From Actinomadura fibrosa (GTDB lineage: Bacteria > Actinomycetota > Actinomycetes > Streptosporangiales > Streptosporangiaceae): DNA of 52,489 nucleotides. The stretch is taken from contig NZ_CAACUY010000046.1 in NCBI RefSeq assembly GCF_900659615.1, positions 1 to 52,489 of the forward strand, written 5' to 3'. Position numbers and translations under genes: made by a program. This document shows positions 14,785 to 23,565 of the stretch, piece by piece (the first letter of the stretch is position 1; every line of letters begins with the position of its first letter). Under the pieces are notes generated by a model, which was not told where the DNA came from, did not search any database, and saw only the letters and a program-made list of their open reading frames with translations.

Positions 14785-16421
14785 AGGCCTACGAGGCGAT
14801 GGCCGAGGCGTTCGTCAGGGAGGGCACGACCGACGTCTTCGGCATGATGGGCGACGCCAACATGCACTGGATGGACGCGCTCGCCCAGCGCGGCGTCCGC
14901 CTCTACGAGGTCCGGCACGAGGGCTCCGGCCTCGGCATGGCCGACGGCTGGGCGCGGGCGGCGGGACGGCCGGGCGTCGTCACGACCACCAGCGGTCCCG
15001 GCGTCTCGCAGCTCGCCACCTCGATGCTGTGCGCGAGCCGCGCCGGGACCCCGCTGGTCGCGTTCTGCGGCGAGACCGCGTGGGGCGACGAGGGCGCGGT
15101 GCAGTACCTCGACCAGCGCCGGTTCGCCGCCGCCATCGAGTGCGGCTTCGTCCACCTGTCGAAGGCGGACCAGGCCGAGGAGGCCGTGCAGCGCGCCTTC
15201 TACCTGGCCCGCACCGAGAACCGGCCGGTCATGCTGAGCGCGCCGATCGACGTGCAGGTGCAGGCGTACGAGCCGGGCGACTACATCCCGTCGTCCGACC
15301 TGCTCCCGGCGTCCCGGCCGCTGCCCGACCCGGCCGCGATCGAGGCCGCTCGCGCGCTGATCGAGGGCAGCAAGCGCGTCGTCGTCATCGCGGGACGGGG
15401 CGCCCGCCGCGCCGGGGCCGGCGAGGAGATCCTGGAGCTCCAGGCGAGGACCGGCGCGCTGCTCGCCACGACGCTCCAGGCCAAGAACTGGCTGTGCGAC
15501 CGCACCGAGTACCACGTGGGGCTGTCCGGCCTGTTCGGCAGCAAGCCCGCGCAGGAGCTGCTCCAGGAGGCCGACTGCGTGGTCGCGGTCGGCGCGAGCC
15601 TGAACCACTACACCACCGAGCACGGCTACCTCTATCCCGAGGCCCGCTACGTGCAGATCGACACGGCGCCGAACGTCGTGATGGGCACCGGCAGGCCCGC
15701 CGACTGCTACGTCCAGGCCGACGCGGTCACCGCGCTCACCGAGCTGAACCGGGCCCTCGGCACGACGCGTGTGGAGGGCTTCCACACCGCCGAGACGAGG
15801 AGCCGGCTGACCGGCTGGCTCGACGCCCCGATCGACTACGTCGACGAGCCCGGGCGCATCGACCCCCGCGAGGCGATCAAGGTGCTGGACGCGGCGATGC
15901 CCGGGGAGTTCGACCTCGTGCTCGGCAGCGGCCACCAGACCGACTTCGGCACGATGCTCTTCCAGCGGTCCCGCCAGGTGACGTCCAACTACGGCATGTT
16001 CGGCGCGATCGGCCAGGCGCCGCTGCTGACCATCGGCCAGATCGTGGCGACCGGGCGGCCCGCGTTCGTGGTCGAGGGCGACGCGAGCTTCCTGATGCAC
16101 CTCCCGGAGTTCGAGACCGCGTGCCGCTACGGCCTGCCGCTGCTGGTCGTCGTCATGAACGACGAGGGTCTCGGCGCCGAGTACCACAAGCTCGGCGCCA
16201 AGGGCCTCACCAAGGACCTGGCGATCATCCCGAACCCCGAGCTGGGCGGGGTGGCGCAGGCCCTCGGCGGCGGTGGCGCGACCGTGCGGAGCGCGGCGGA
16301 GCTGGAGGCCGCCGTCGCCGAGTACGTCGCCGACCCGCGCCCCTTCGTGATCGACGTGCGGATCACGCGCGAGGTGCTGAGCGTCCCGTACCGGCGCCTC
16401 TGGTACGGCGAGGACGTCTGA
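14781..16421 (+). CDS. ThDP-dependent 2-oxoacid decarboxylase/synthase-like enzyme
   Basis: The 546-residue enzyme has the three-domain ThDP fold of acetolactate synthase and benzoylformate decarboxylase relatives. The cofactor-activating glutamate is E47 in VRHEGSGLGMADGWAR. The middle domain has VVVIAGRGARRAG. The ThDP/metal-binding motif near the end reads EGDASF, followed 25 residues on by MNDEGLG, with Ala replacing the usual Gly of GDG. No FAD-binding signature typical of acetolactate synthase stands out. GTG at 14781 overlaps the LigJ-like stop. It may decarboxylate or condense a 2-oxoacid produced in the pathway. Its specificity cannot be read from sequence. Confidence 0.85.
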   Translation: MKAYEAMAEAFVREGTTDVFGMMGDANMHWMDALAQRGVRLYEVRHEGSGLGMADGWARAAGRPGVVTTTSGPGVSQLATSMLCASRAGTPLVAFCGETAWGDEGAVQYLDQRRFAAAIECGFVHLSKADQAEEAVQRAFYLARTENRPVMLSAPIDVQVQAYEPGDYIPSSDLLPASRPLPDPAAIEAARALIEGSKRVVVIAGRGARRAGAGEEILELQARTGALLATTLQAKNWLCDRTEYHVGLSGLFGSKPAQELLQEADCVVAVGASLNHYTTEHGYLYPEARYVQIDTAPNVVMGTGRPADCYVQADAVTALTELNRALGTTRVEGFHTAETRSRLTGWLDAPIDYVDEPGRIDPREAIKVLDAAMPGEFDLVLGSGHQTDFGTMLFQRSRQVTSNYGMFGAIGQAPLLTIGQIVATGRPAFVVEGDASFLMHLPEFETACRYGLPLLVVVMNDEGLGAEYHKLGAKGLTKDLAIIPNPELGGVAQALGGGGATVRSAAELEAAVAEYVADPRPFVIDVRITREVLSVPYRRLWYGEDV

Positions 16422-17260
16422 TGAGGATCGTGCTGGGCGACTACCCCCGCGTCCGCGCCGTCAAGGACCTTCCGGGGCACGAGTTCGTCGAGGTCAAGCC
16501 GCTGTACGCCGCGTTCGCGCGGATGGTGCGGAGGCTGGAGTTCGACGTCTGCGAGCTGGCGCTCGCGACGTACCTCCAGGCCAGGGACAGCGGCGTGCCG
16601 GTGACCCTGCTGCCGGTCGTCATGATCGGCGGCACCCACCACCGGTCGCTGACCCGCCTCCCGGACGCGCCGGCCCTTCCGCCGGACGGGCTCCGGGGCC
16701 GCCGGGTCGGCGTCCGCTCCTACAGCCAGACCACCGGCCTGTGGGTGCGCGGCCTGCTGCGCGAGGAGTACGGCGTGGACGCCGCCGACGTCACCTGGGT
16801 CACCACCGAGGAGCCGCACGTCGCGCAGTACACCGAGCCGCCCTACGTCGAGCGGTCGGACGCGGCGAGCGTCGCGGACCTGCTGAAGGCGGGCGACGTG
16901 GCGGCGGCCGTGCTCGGCCCGCGCGCCGCCGGCGGGCAGGGCGCGGGCCTCGTGCCGCTGATCGAGGACGCCGAGGCGGCCGGGCGCGCCTGGGTGGAAC
17001 GCCACGGCACCGTCCCGGTCAACCATGTCGTCGTCGTCCGGGACGCCGTCCTGGAGGAGGACCCCGAGGCGGTGGACGAGATCTACGCCGCGCTGAAGGC
17101 GGCGACCGCGGACGCCGAGCCGCCCGTGGGCGCCGGGTGGAGCGACGAGCTCGCGAAGGCGCTGGAGATCGGCGGCCGGTACGCCGTCGAGCAGGAGCTG
17201 GTGCGGGCGCCCGTCGACGTCGCCGCGATCGAGGAAGGAGCGGCCCGATGGTCGGAGTGA
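16421..17260 (+). CDS. Pht5-like (4,5-dihydroxyphthalate decarboxylase fold) protein, paralogue 1
   Basis: A 279-residue protein with the periplasmic-binding-protein-like fold of 4,5-dihydroxyphthalate decarboxylases and NMT1 proteins. Recognisable blocks are MVRRLEFDVCELALATYLQA, LRGRRVGVRSYSQTTGLWVRGLLREEYGVD and TVPVNHVVVVRDAVLEE. It has no signal peptide (starts MRIVLGDYP), so it is cytoplasmic and not the transporter's binding protein. Two paralogues follow at 18408 and 19305. The start overlaps the ThDP-enzyme stop by one base. By family it may decarboxylate an aromatic dicarboxylate, or bind a pathway intermediate. Confidence 0.72.
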   Translation: MRIVLGDYPRVRAVKDLPGHEFVEVKPLYAAFARMVRRLEFDVCELALATYLQARDSGVPVTLLPVVMIGGTHHRSLTRLPDAPALPPDGLRGRRVGVRSYSQTTGLWVRGLLREEYGVDAADVTWVTTEEPHVAQYTEPPYVERSDAASVADLLKAGDVAAAVLGPRAAGGQGAGLVPLIEDAEAAGRAWVERHGTVPVNHVVVVRDAVLEEDPEAVDEIYAALKAATADAEPPVGAGWSDELAKALEIGGRYAVEQELVRAPVDVAAIEEGAARWSE

Positions 17261-18411
17261 GGCCCGGGATCGGGATGCGGCACCGCACCGGCGCGTACAC
17301 CCGCGAACCCGACGAGTGGACGCCCGAGCTGCTGGAGAAGGTGGCGTGGCGCCGCGAGGCCGCCGCCGAGCCGTTCCGCGGCGTGGCGACGTCCGCGGGG
17401 ATCCGGCCCGGTCTGTTCCCGCTGCGCGCCACCGGCCTGGACGTCGAGCCGCAGCGCAGGGCCGCCGAGGACTACCTCGCCCTGCTCACGCCCAAGGAGC
17501 TGGCGGAGGGCCGGTTCCCGATGGACGACGTGACGTGGCGGCACTGGGCCAACGGGGCCCGCTACTTCCTGCGCCACGGCCTGTGCATGGAGGACCTCGG
17601 CGAGCCCGCGCGCCGCGCGATCATGACGATCCTGCGCCGGAGCCTCAGCCCCTACGGCTACCAGCAGGTCGTCGACCTGATGCACCTCAACCTCACGGTC
17701 GGCGAGCTGCGCGGCGAGGAGCACCTGCTCAACGAGTGGATGTACTGGTTCAGCCTCTACGGCGAGCCGGAGGACGGCGGCCCCTGGGGCTGGCAGATCG
17801 ACGGCCACCACGTGAACGTCAACTGCGTCTTCGTCGGCGACCAGATGGTGCTGACCCCGACGTTCCTGGGCGCCGAGCCGGTGGTCGCCGAGGCCGGGAA
17901 GTACGCCGGGACGGTCGCGTTCCGCCGCGAGGAGGCCATCGGCCGCGCGCTGTTCACCGGCTTGACCGACGCCCAGCGCGACCGCGCCGTCATCGCCGGC
18001 GAGCTACCCCGCGGCCTGTACGCCGGGGCGTTCCGCGACAACTGGGAGATGGACTACGCGGGCCTGCCGCTCAGCGAGCTGACCATCGAGCAGCGCGAGA
18101 CCGCCGTCGACCTCCTGGACCTGTACGTCGGCCGCGCGGGGGAGGGCCACGCCGAGCTGCGCATGGCGGAGGTGCTCGGGCAGGAGACCTTCTTCGGCTG
18201 GGCCGGCGACCCCGCGGACGTCTTCTACTACCGCCTGCACAGCCCCGTGCTCCTCGTCGAGTTCGAGCACCAGTGGGGCGTGATGTTCGACAACGACGAG
18301 CCGATGCGGCACCACATCCACACCGTCGTGCGCACCCCCAACGGCAACGACTACGGCGCCGACCTGCTGCGGCAGCACCGCGAGCGGCACCACGCGAAAG
18401 GCAGCGAATGA
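17248..18411 (+). CDS. DUF3500 domain protein
   Basis: The 387-residue protein matches DUF3500 along most of its length. Characteristic blocks are RRSLSPYGYQQVVDLMHLN, PWGWQIDGHHVNVNCVFVGD followed by QMVLTPTFLGAEP, and near the C-terminus VEFEHQWGVMFDNDEP, HIHTVVRTPNGNDYGAD and LLRQHRERHH. The conserved His, Asp and Glu clusters (DGHH, HIH, HREHHH-like tail) suggest a metal or hydrolytic site, but no activity is established for the family. The ATG at 17248 has AGGAAGGAG upstream and overlaps the previous gene by 13 bases; its stop overlaps the next start. Tight coupling between two Pht5-like genes suggests it works on the same compound. Confidence 0.82.
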   Translation: MVGVRPGIGMRHRTGAYTREPDEWTPELLEKVAWRREAAAEPFRGVATSAGIRPGLFPLRATGLDVEPQRRAAEDYLALLTPKELAEGRFPMDDVTWRHWANGARYFLRHGLCMEDLGEPARRAIMTILRRSLSPYGYQQVVDLMHLNLTVGELRGEEHLLNEWMYWFSLYGEPEDGGPWGWQIDGHHVNVNCVFVGDQMVLTPTFLGAEPVVAEAGKYAGTVAFRREEAIGRALFTGLTDAQRDRAVIAGELPRGLYAGAFRDNWEMDYAGLPLSELTIEQRETAVDLLDLYVGRAGEGHAELRMAEVLGQETFFGWAGDPADVFYYRLHSPVLLVEFEHQWGVMFDNDEPMRHHIHTVVRTPNGNDYGADLLRQHRERHHAKGSE

Positions 18412-19274
18412 AACTCGTCATCGGACGTGACGACCTGGCGCGGGCCGCGGTCGGGGCCACGGGCGCCGAGCGGCTGGCCGTCAAACCCGTCCACAAGGCG
18501 TCGAAGAGCTTCGTGAACGACCAGGCGGTGGACCTTGCCGAGCTGGCGATCGTGACGCTGCTCCAGGCCGTCGCGCACGGCAAGCCGGTCGTGCTGCTGC
18601 CGGTCACCGCGCTGGGCCGCTTCCAGCACCAGACGCTCGTGACGATCGGCGCGCTGACGGTCGCCGACATCGAGGGACGCCGCGCCGGCGTCCGGTCGTG
18701 GAGCCAGACCACCGGCGTGTGGATGCGCGGCTTCCTGGCCGAGCAGTACGGCGTCGACCTGCGCGCCGTCGACTGGGTGACCTACGAGGGCGCCCACGTC
18801 GAGGAGGCGCGGGACCCGGAGTTCGTGACCCGGGCCCCGGCGGGCGCCAAGCTCCAGGACGACTTCCTGGCCGGACGCCTCGACTTCGGGATCATGGGCA
18901 ACGAGCTCCCCGCCGACGACCGGATCCGCACCGCGATCCCCGGCGCGTACGAGGCCGCCGCCGAGTGGTCGCGGGCCACCGGCTTCGCCCCGGTCAACCA
19001 CGTGCTCGGCGTCACCGAGCAGGCGGCGCGGGAGCACTCCGCCGCCGTGTGCGCGGCGTACGACGCGATGCGCGAGGTGATCGCGGCGCGACCGCGCGGC
19101 GACGCGCCGGTGGACCTGCACCCCGTCGGCTTCGCCGCGCTGCGCGGACCGGTCGCGCGGGCGGCGGCGTACGCCCTGGACCAGGGCGTCCTGCCGCGGC
19201 CGGTCGAGTACGGCGAGCTGGTCGAGGCGTCCTGCGCGGCGCTCGGCGTGCCCGCGGCCCGGCTCGGCGGCTGA
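18408..19274 (+). CDS. Pht5-like protein, paralogue 2
   Basis: A 288-residue cytoplasmic paralogue of the proteins at 16421 and 19305. The same blocks appear: DQAVDLAELAIVTLLQA, IEGRRAGVRSWSQTTGVWMRGFLAEQYGVD and GFAPVNHVLGVTEQ. It differs in the start of the domain (MKLVIGRDDLARAAVG) and in the substrate-pocket loop after position 120. ATG overlaps the DUF3500 stop. No signal sequence is present. Possible roles are decarboxylation or a subunit of a hetero-oligomer with the other two. Confidence 0.72.
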   Translation: MKLVIGRDDLARAAVGATGAERLAVKPVHKASKSFVNDQAVDLAELAIVTLLQAVAHGKPVVLLPVTALGRFQHQTLVTIGALTVADIEGRRAGVRSWSQTTGVWMRGFLAEQYGVDLRAVDWVTYEGAHVEEARDPEFVTRAPAGAKLQDDFLAGRLDFGIMGNELPADDRIRTAIPGAYEAAAEWSRATGFAPVNHVLGVTEQAAREHSAAVCAAYDAMREVIAARPRGDAPVDLHPVGFAALRGPVARAAAYALDQGVLPRPVEYGELVEASCAALGVPAARLGG

Positions 19275-19304
19275 CTTCCCCCGGATCCGTCCAGAAGGAG
19301 TGTG

Positions 19305-20279
19305 ATGGACAAGCTGACGGTCGCCTTCGGCGACTACCCGCACGCGAACGGCCTCGACGTGGCCGGCTACCGGGTCGAGCCGGTCGAGGTCCGCCCGATC
19401 ATCGGCGCCTACCGGCGGATGATCCGCGACCTGGAGTTCGACGTGTGCGAGCTGGCCCCCGTGTCGTACCTGATGGCGGTGCAGGCGGGCGTGCCGCTCA
19501 CCGCCGTCCCCGTCTTCCTCAACCGGCGCTTCCACCACGGCGACGTCCAGTGCGCCGCCGGCAGCGGGATCCGCGTGCCGCGCGACCTGGAGGGCCGCCG
19601 CGTCGGGGTCCGCGCGTACACGGTGAGCACCGGCGTCTGGGTGCGCGGCATCCTCGCCGAGGAGTACGGCGTGGACGTCGGCGCGATCACCTGGGTCGTC
19701 GATGACGAGGACCACGTCGAGGGCCGCGCCCCCGGCAACGTGCGGCGGGTCGCCGACGGCCGCTCGCTGGGCGGGCTGCTGCGGGCCGGCGAGATCGACG
19801 CCGCGTTCAGCGGCAACGCGGGGACCGGCCGCGCGGGCGCCCCCCGCGCGGGCTGGGCCGCCGCCGAGCCCGAGCGTGATCCCCGCCCCGGCGCGGACGG
19901 CCCCTACCCGCTGTTCGCCGACGCCGACGTCCTCGGCGTGGACCACTACCTCCGCACCGGGATCTACCCGCTGCACTCGGTCGTGGCGCTGCGCGCCGAA
20001 CTCGTCGAGCGGGACCCGGACCTCCCCACGAAGCTGTACGCCGCGCTGGCCGCCGCCAAGCAGCGCCAGGTCGCCGCCGATCCGGCCTGGTCGGCGCAGA
20101 AGCGCTTCGCCAGGCAGGCGCTCCAGATCAACGGCGACCCCGCGCCCTACGGCATCGCCCGCAACGAGCCGACCCTGTCCGCGCTCGTCCGCTACTCGCG
20201 CGAGCAGGGCCTGCTCGACGCCGACTTCCCCGCCGACCCGAAGGCGCTCTTCGCCGCCGGCGACTACCCCGACGCCTGA
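19305..20279 (+). CDS. Pht5-like protein, paralogue 3
   Basis: At 324 residues this is the longest of the three paralogues and nearest in length to known 4,5-dihydroxyphthalate decarboxylases. It shows DLEFDVCELAPVSYLMA, LEGRRVGVRAYTVSTGVWVRGILAEEYGVD and TGIYPLHSVVALRAEL, the last resembling the TGIFPxMHTVVIR block of Pht5. The ATG at 19305 is taken because GAAGGAG ends four bases before it; a GTG one codon earlier is too close. It lies 30 nt after paralogue 2 and 25 nt before the LigI-like gene. It is the best candidate for a true aromatic decarboxylase in the set. Confidence 0.75.
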   Translation: MDKLTVAFGDYPHANGLDVAGYRVEPVEVRPIIGAYRRMIRDLEFDVCELAPVSYLMAVQAGVPLTAVPVFLNRRFHHGDVQCAAGSGIRVPRDLEGRRVGVRAYTVSTGVWVRGILAEEYGVDVGAITWVVDDEDHVEGRAPGNVRRVADGRSLGGLLRAGEIDAAFSGNAGTGRAGAPRAGWAAAEPERDPRPGADGPYPLFADADVLGVDHYLRTGIYPLHSVVALRAELVERDPDLPTKLYAALAAAKQRQVAADPAWSAQKRFARQALQINGDPAPYGIARNEPTLSALVRYSREQGLLDADFPADPKALFAAGDYPDA

Positions 20280-20304
20280 TTCCGCCCGAGAGGGGACTTC
20301 TCAC

Positions 20305-21165
20305 ATGGACGTCGTCGACGCGCACTGCCACATCATCTCCGCCGATGAGGACGCCTACCCCAGGGCGCCGCTGGGCGGGAAGCAGTCCGACTGGGCCGCG
20401 ACCCGGCCGGTGACCGCCGAGGGCATGGCGGCCCGCATGAACGAGGCCGGCATCGCCCAGTCCGTCCTGGTGCAGGCCACCACGGCCTACGGCTACGACA
20501 ACTCCTACGTCGTCGACAGCGCCCGCAAGGAGCCGGGGCGGTTCATCGCCGTCGGCACCTTCGACCCGCTGCGGCCCGATGCCCCCGCGGCGCTGGCGGA
20601 GGCCGTCGGCACCGGCGGGCTCTCCGGCGTGCGGCTGTTCACGACCGGCAGCACGATGCAGACCCAGGGCGAGTGGTTCGCCGCCCCCGAGTCGTACGCC
20701 TTCTGGGAGAAGGCGCAGGAGCTGGACGTGCCCGTCTGCCTCCAGATGCGGCTCGGCCCGGCGACCGCGCAGGCGGAGGAGGTGCTGGACCGCTTCCCTG
20801 GCGTCCGGGTGCTCCTGGACCACATCGGCTACCCCGACATCGCGGCGTCCCCGGCCAAGGCGGGGGAGGAGGTCGCCGCGCTGGCCCGGCACGAACGCCT
20901 CCACCTGAAGCTGACCCACCGCAACCTGGAGCGCCTCCAGGACGCGGGGGAGCGGGCCGCCGACTTCCTCCGGCCGGTCGTCGGCGCCTTCGGCGCGGAC
21001 CGGATCGCGTGGGGGTCGAACTGCCCCGCCGCCGAGCAGTCCCTCCCGGATCTGCTGAAGCTCGCCGAGGACGTCCTCGCGGTCCTGCCGGATCATGAGC
21101 GCGCGGAGATCCTCGCGGGCACGGCGCGCCGTCTGTACCCGGAACTCGCCAAGGCCGACCGCTAA
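20305..21165 (+). CDS. LigI-like amidohydrolase (COG3618 type)
   Basis: The 286-residue TIM-barrel amidohydrolase starts VVDAHCHI, the metal/acid motif of amidohydrolase-2 enzymes. It continues with GIAQSVLVQATTAYGYDNSYVVD, FIAVGTFDP, GLSGVRLF, VRVLLDHIGYPD and the end block FGADRIAWGSNCP, all arranged as in 2-pyrone-4,6-dicarboxylate hydrolase (LigI) and relatives. LigI opens the pyrone ring of 2-pyrone-4,6-dicarboxylate to give oxalomesaconate, the LigJ substrate. With a LigJ-like protein in the same cluster, lactone hydrolysis is the favoured role, but COG3618 is broad. The ATG has GAGAGGGG upstream. Confidence 0.78.
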   Translation: MDVVDAHCHIISADEDAYPRAPLGGKQSDWAATRPVTAEGMAARMNEAGIAQSVLVQATTAYGYDNSYVVDSARKEPGRFIAVGTFDPLRPDAPAALAEAVGTGGLSGVRLFTTGSTMQTQGEWFAAPESYAFWEKAQELDVPVCLQMRLGPATAQAEEVLDRFPGVRVLLDHIGYPDIAASPAKAGEEVAALARHERLHLKLTHRNLERLQDAGERAADFLRPVVGAFGADRIAWGSNCPAAEQSLPDLLKLAEDVLAVLPDHERAEILAGTARRLYPELAKADR

Positions 21166-21257
21166 TTTCGACACGTCGGATCCACGGGTGCGGCGCTCCT
21201 CCCGGACGGCACCGGATCCGGCAGCGGCCGGCTCGCCGAGACGAACAGGTGATCATG

Positions 21258-21962
21258 ATGGATTCCAGCGGACACAACGGCGTGGCCGAAGCGGGCCGCG
21301 GCTCGCGGACGCGGCACGACGAGGCCTACGAGGGCCTGCGGTCGCTGCTGCTGTCCGGCAGCATCGCGCCGGGCACGCGGCTGACCGAGGCCGACCTGAC
21401 GAGGATGTTCAACGTCTCGCGCAGCACGATGCGGGCGGTCCTGGTCCAGCTGACGCAGGAGGGCTTCGTCACCAGCGAGGTCAACCGCGGCGTCCGCACG
21501 CGCAGCTTCTCCGTCGAGGAGGCCTTCGACATCCTGGAGGCGCGCGAGACGCTGGAGTCCGCCCTCGCCGGCAAGGCCGCGGAGCGGGCCACCGAGGAGG
21601 AGATCGAGGCGCTGCGCCGCACCCTCGACGACATGGCGGACTGCAAGGCCCGCGGCGACCAGGAGGGCTACTCGCGGGGCAACCGCCGGTTCCACCAGCA
21701 GGTGAAGGAGGCCGCCCACGCGAAGACCCTCGCCCGGGCGTACGACACCCTCCTGTATCCGCTGGTGATGCGGCAGTACCGCAACCTGTCCGCGCGGCAC
21801 CCGCGCGGCGGGTCGCTGGAGGAGCACCAGGCCATCCTGCTGGCGATCGTCACCCGCAACCCCGAGGCGGCCATCGCCGCGATGCGCCACCACGTCGCCT
21901 CGGCCCGGCGCGCCCTGCTGCTCCAGACCAGCGAACCGTCCGACGAGCGGACGTCACCATGA
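21258..21962 (+). CDS. GntR-family regulator, FCD subgroup
   Basis: The 234-residue protein has an N-terminal winged helix (DEAYEGLRSLLLSGSIAPGTRLTEADLTRMFNVSRSTMRAVLVQLTQEGFV) and a C-terminal FCD ligand domain with the helical pattern EAFDILEARETLESALAGKAAE and the metal-binding histidines near RRFHQQVKEAAH and the final HHVASARR. The ATG at 21258 is preferred because AGGTGA lies five bases upstream; GTG at 21249 and ATG at 21255 are in frame. It sits within the operon and its stop overlaps the carboxylesterase start. It likely senses a pathway metabolite and binds the TTGTCnnACAA palindromes at 11294-11413. Confidence 0.88.
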   Translation: MDSSGHNGVAEAGRGSRTRHDEAYEGLRSLLLSGSIAPGTRLTEADLTRMFNVSRSTMRAVLVQLTQEGFVTSEVNRGVRTRSFSVEEAFDILEARETLESALAGKAAERATEEEIEALRRTLDDMADCKARGDQEGYSRGNRRFHQQVKEAAHAKTLARAYDTLLYPLVMRQYRNLSARHPRGGSLEEHQAILLAIVTRNPEAAIAAMRHHVASARRALLLQTSEPSDERTSP

Positions 21963-23548
21963 TGCGGCAGCCGGTGGCGATCGACTCGGGCCTGGTCGAG
22001 GGCTGCCCATGCCGGGACCGGTCGGTGACCGTGTTCCGCGGCATCCCCTACGCCGCCCCGCCGGTCGGCGACCTGCGCTGGCGCCCGCCGCGCCCGCCCG
22101 TCCCGTGGGACGGCGTCCGCGAGGCGCACACCTTCGGCCCGATCTGCCCGCAGCCGCCGGGCGCCGAGCTGGACGGCCTGGACCTGCCGATGAGCGAGGA
22201 CTGCCTCACCCTCAACGTCTGGACGGGAGCCGGGTCCGCCGCCGAGAGCCGGCCCGTCCTGGTGTGGATCTACGGCGGCGGCTTCCGGCTCGGCACCGGC
22301 GCGAGCCCCCGCTACGACGGCGAGAACCTGGCGCGCAAGGGCCTGGTCGTCGTCACCTTCAACTACCGGCTCGGCGCCTTCGGCTTCCTCGCCACGCCCG
22401 AGCTCAGCGCGGAGTCCGGGCACGGCGCGTCCGGCAACTACGGGCTCCTCGACGGCATCGCCGTGCTGGAGTGGGTCCGGCGCAACATCGCGGCGTTCGG
22501 CGGCGACCCCGGCCGGGTGACGGTCGCCGGGCAGTCCGCGGGCGCCGGAACGGTCAACTTCCTGGCGATGTCGCCGCTGGCCAAGGGCCTGTTCCGGAAC
22601 GCGGTCGCGCAGAGCCACGCCCGGTACTCCCGCGACCCCGAGCTGCGCTACCTGTCGACGTCCTACCGCACCCTGCCGGACGCCGAGAAGGCGGGCGCCG
22701 CGTACGTGGAGGAGCGCGGGACCAGGTCGCTCGCGAGGCTGCGCGAGCTGCCGTGGCAGAAGCTGCTGGACGGCGTGGCCGTGGACCCGGCCGTGCACAC
22801 CGGCGGCCCCGCCAAGCCGCTGCTGTTCCGCCCGGTTGTGGACGGCTGGGTGATCCCCGCTGGCTACGACGAGACGTACGCCAAGGGCCTGCAGAACGAC
22901 GTCGGCTACATCGCCGGCGGCAACCTCGACGAGAGCGGCGCCGTCCCCGAGGGCGCGCTCGCGGCGTACCGCGCGGCGGGCCGGCGGAACCGGCGGCCGG
23001 GCATGCCGCCGGTGCATCTGACGCTGGACGGCTTCGTCGCGGCGGCGCACGAGAGGTTCGGCCCGCTGGCCGCGGAGTTCCTCGCGCTCTACCCGGCCGC
23101 GACCGACGCGGAGGCCGCCCGGGCGAGCAGCGCGGCGATCCGCGACAACGCGCGCGTCTCCACCTACCTGTGGGCGGCCGACTGGTCGAGGCGCACGACC
23201 CGTCCCGTCCGCACCTACTTCTGGACGCACCGGTCGCCCGCGGACGGCCGGGGCCACCGGAGCGCCTCGCACGGCTCCGAGATCGACTTCGTGTTCGGCA
23301 ACCTCGACCCCCGCGCCGCCGCGTGGACCGCCGGGGACCGCGAGGTCGCGGAGACCGTGTCCGGCTACTGGGCCAACTTCGCCGCCTCGGGCGACCCGAA
23401 CGGCCCGGGGCTCCCGCACTGGCCGGCCTACGAGCCGGGCTCGGAGACGGTCATGGAGATCGGCGGCCGCTTCGGGCCGATCCCGATCGCCGAACCGTCC
23501 CGATCCGCGTTCTGGAAGCGCTTCTTCCAGACCTGGCGAGCGTGGTGA
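21959..23548 (+). CDS. Type-B carboxylesterase
   Basis: The 529-residue enzyme is a full-length type-B carboxylesterase. It has the N-terminal FRGIPYAAPPVGDLRWRPP, the disulfide-region SEDCLTLNVWT, the oxyanion hole YGGGF, the nucleophile S193 in GQSAGA and the catalytic histidine in ASHGSEIDFVFG. The acid residue is probably in the GGNLDESG segment. There is no signal peptide, so it acts in the cytoplasm on imported esters. ATG overlaps the GntR stop. Its presence suggests that the cluster's substrate is an ester or lactone, for example an aromatic or pyrone ester, cleaved before further breakdown. Confidence 0.92.
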   Translation: MMRQPVAIDSGLVEGCPCRDRSVTVFRGIPYAAPPVGDLRWRPPRPPVPWDGVREAHTFGPICPQPPGAELDGLDLPMSEDCLTLNVWTGAGSAAESRPVLVWIYGGGFRLGTGASPRYDGENLARKGLVVVTFNYRLGAFGFLATPELSAESGHGASGNYGLLDGIAVLEWVRRNIAAFGGDPGRVTVAGQSAGAGTVNFLAMSPLAKGLFRNAVAQSHARYSRDPELRYLSTSYRTLPDAEKAGAAYVEERGTRSLARLRELPWQKLLDGVAVDPAVHTGGPAKPLLFRPVVDGWVIPAGYDETYAKGLQNDVGYIAGGNLDESGAVPEGALAAYRAAGRRNRRPGMPPVHLTLDGFVAAAHERFGPLAAEFLALYPAATDAEAARASSAAIRDNARVSTYLWAADWSRRTTRPVRTYFWTHRSPADGRGHRSASHGSEIDFVFGNLDPRAAAWTAGDREVAETVSGYWANFAASGDPNGPGLPHWPAYEPGSETVMEIGGRFGPIPIAEPSRSAFWKRFFQTWRAW

Positions 23549-23565
23549 CAGGAGGAACCGCCACC

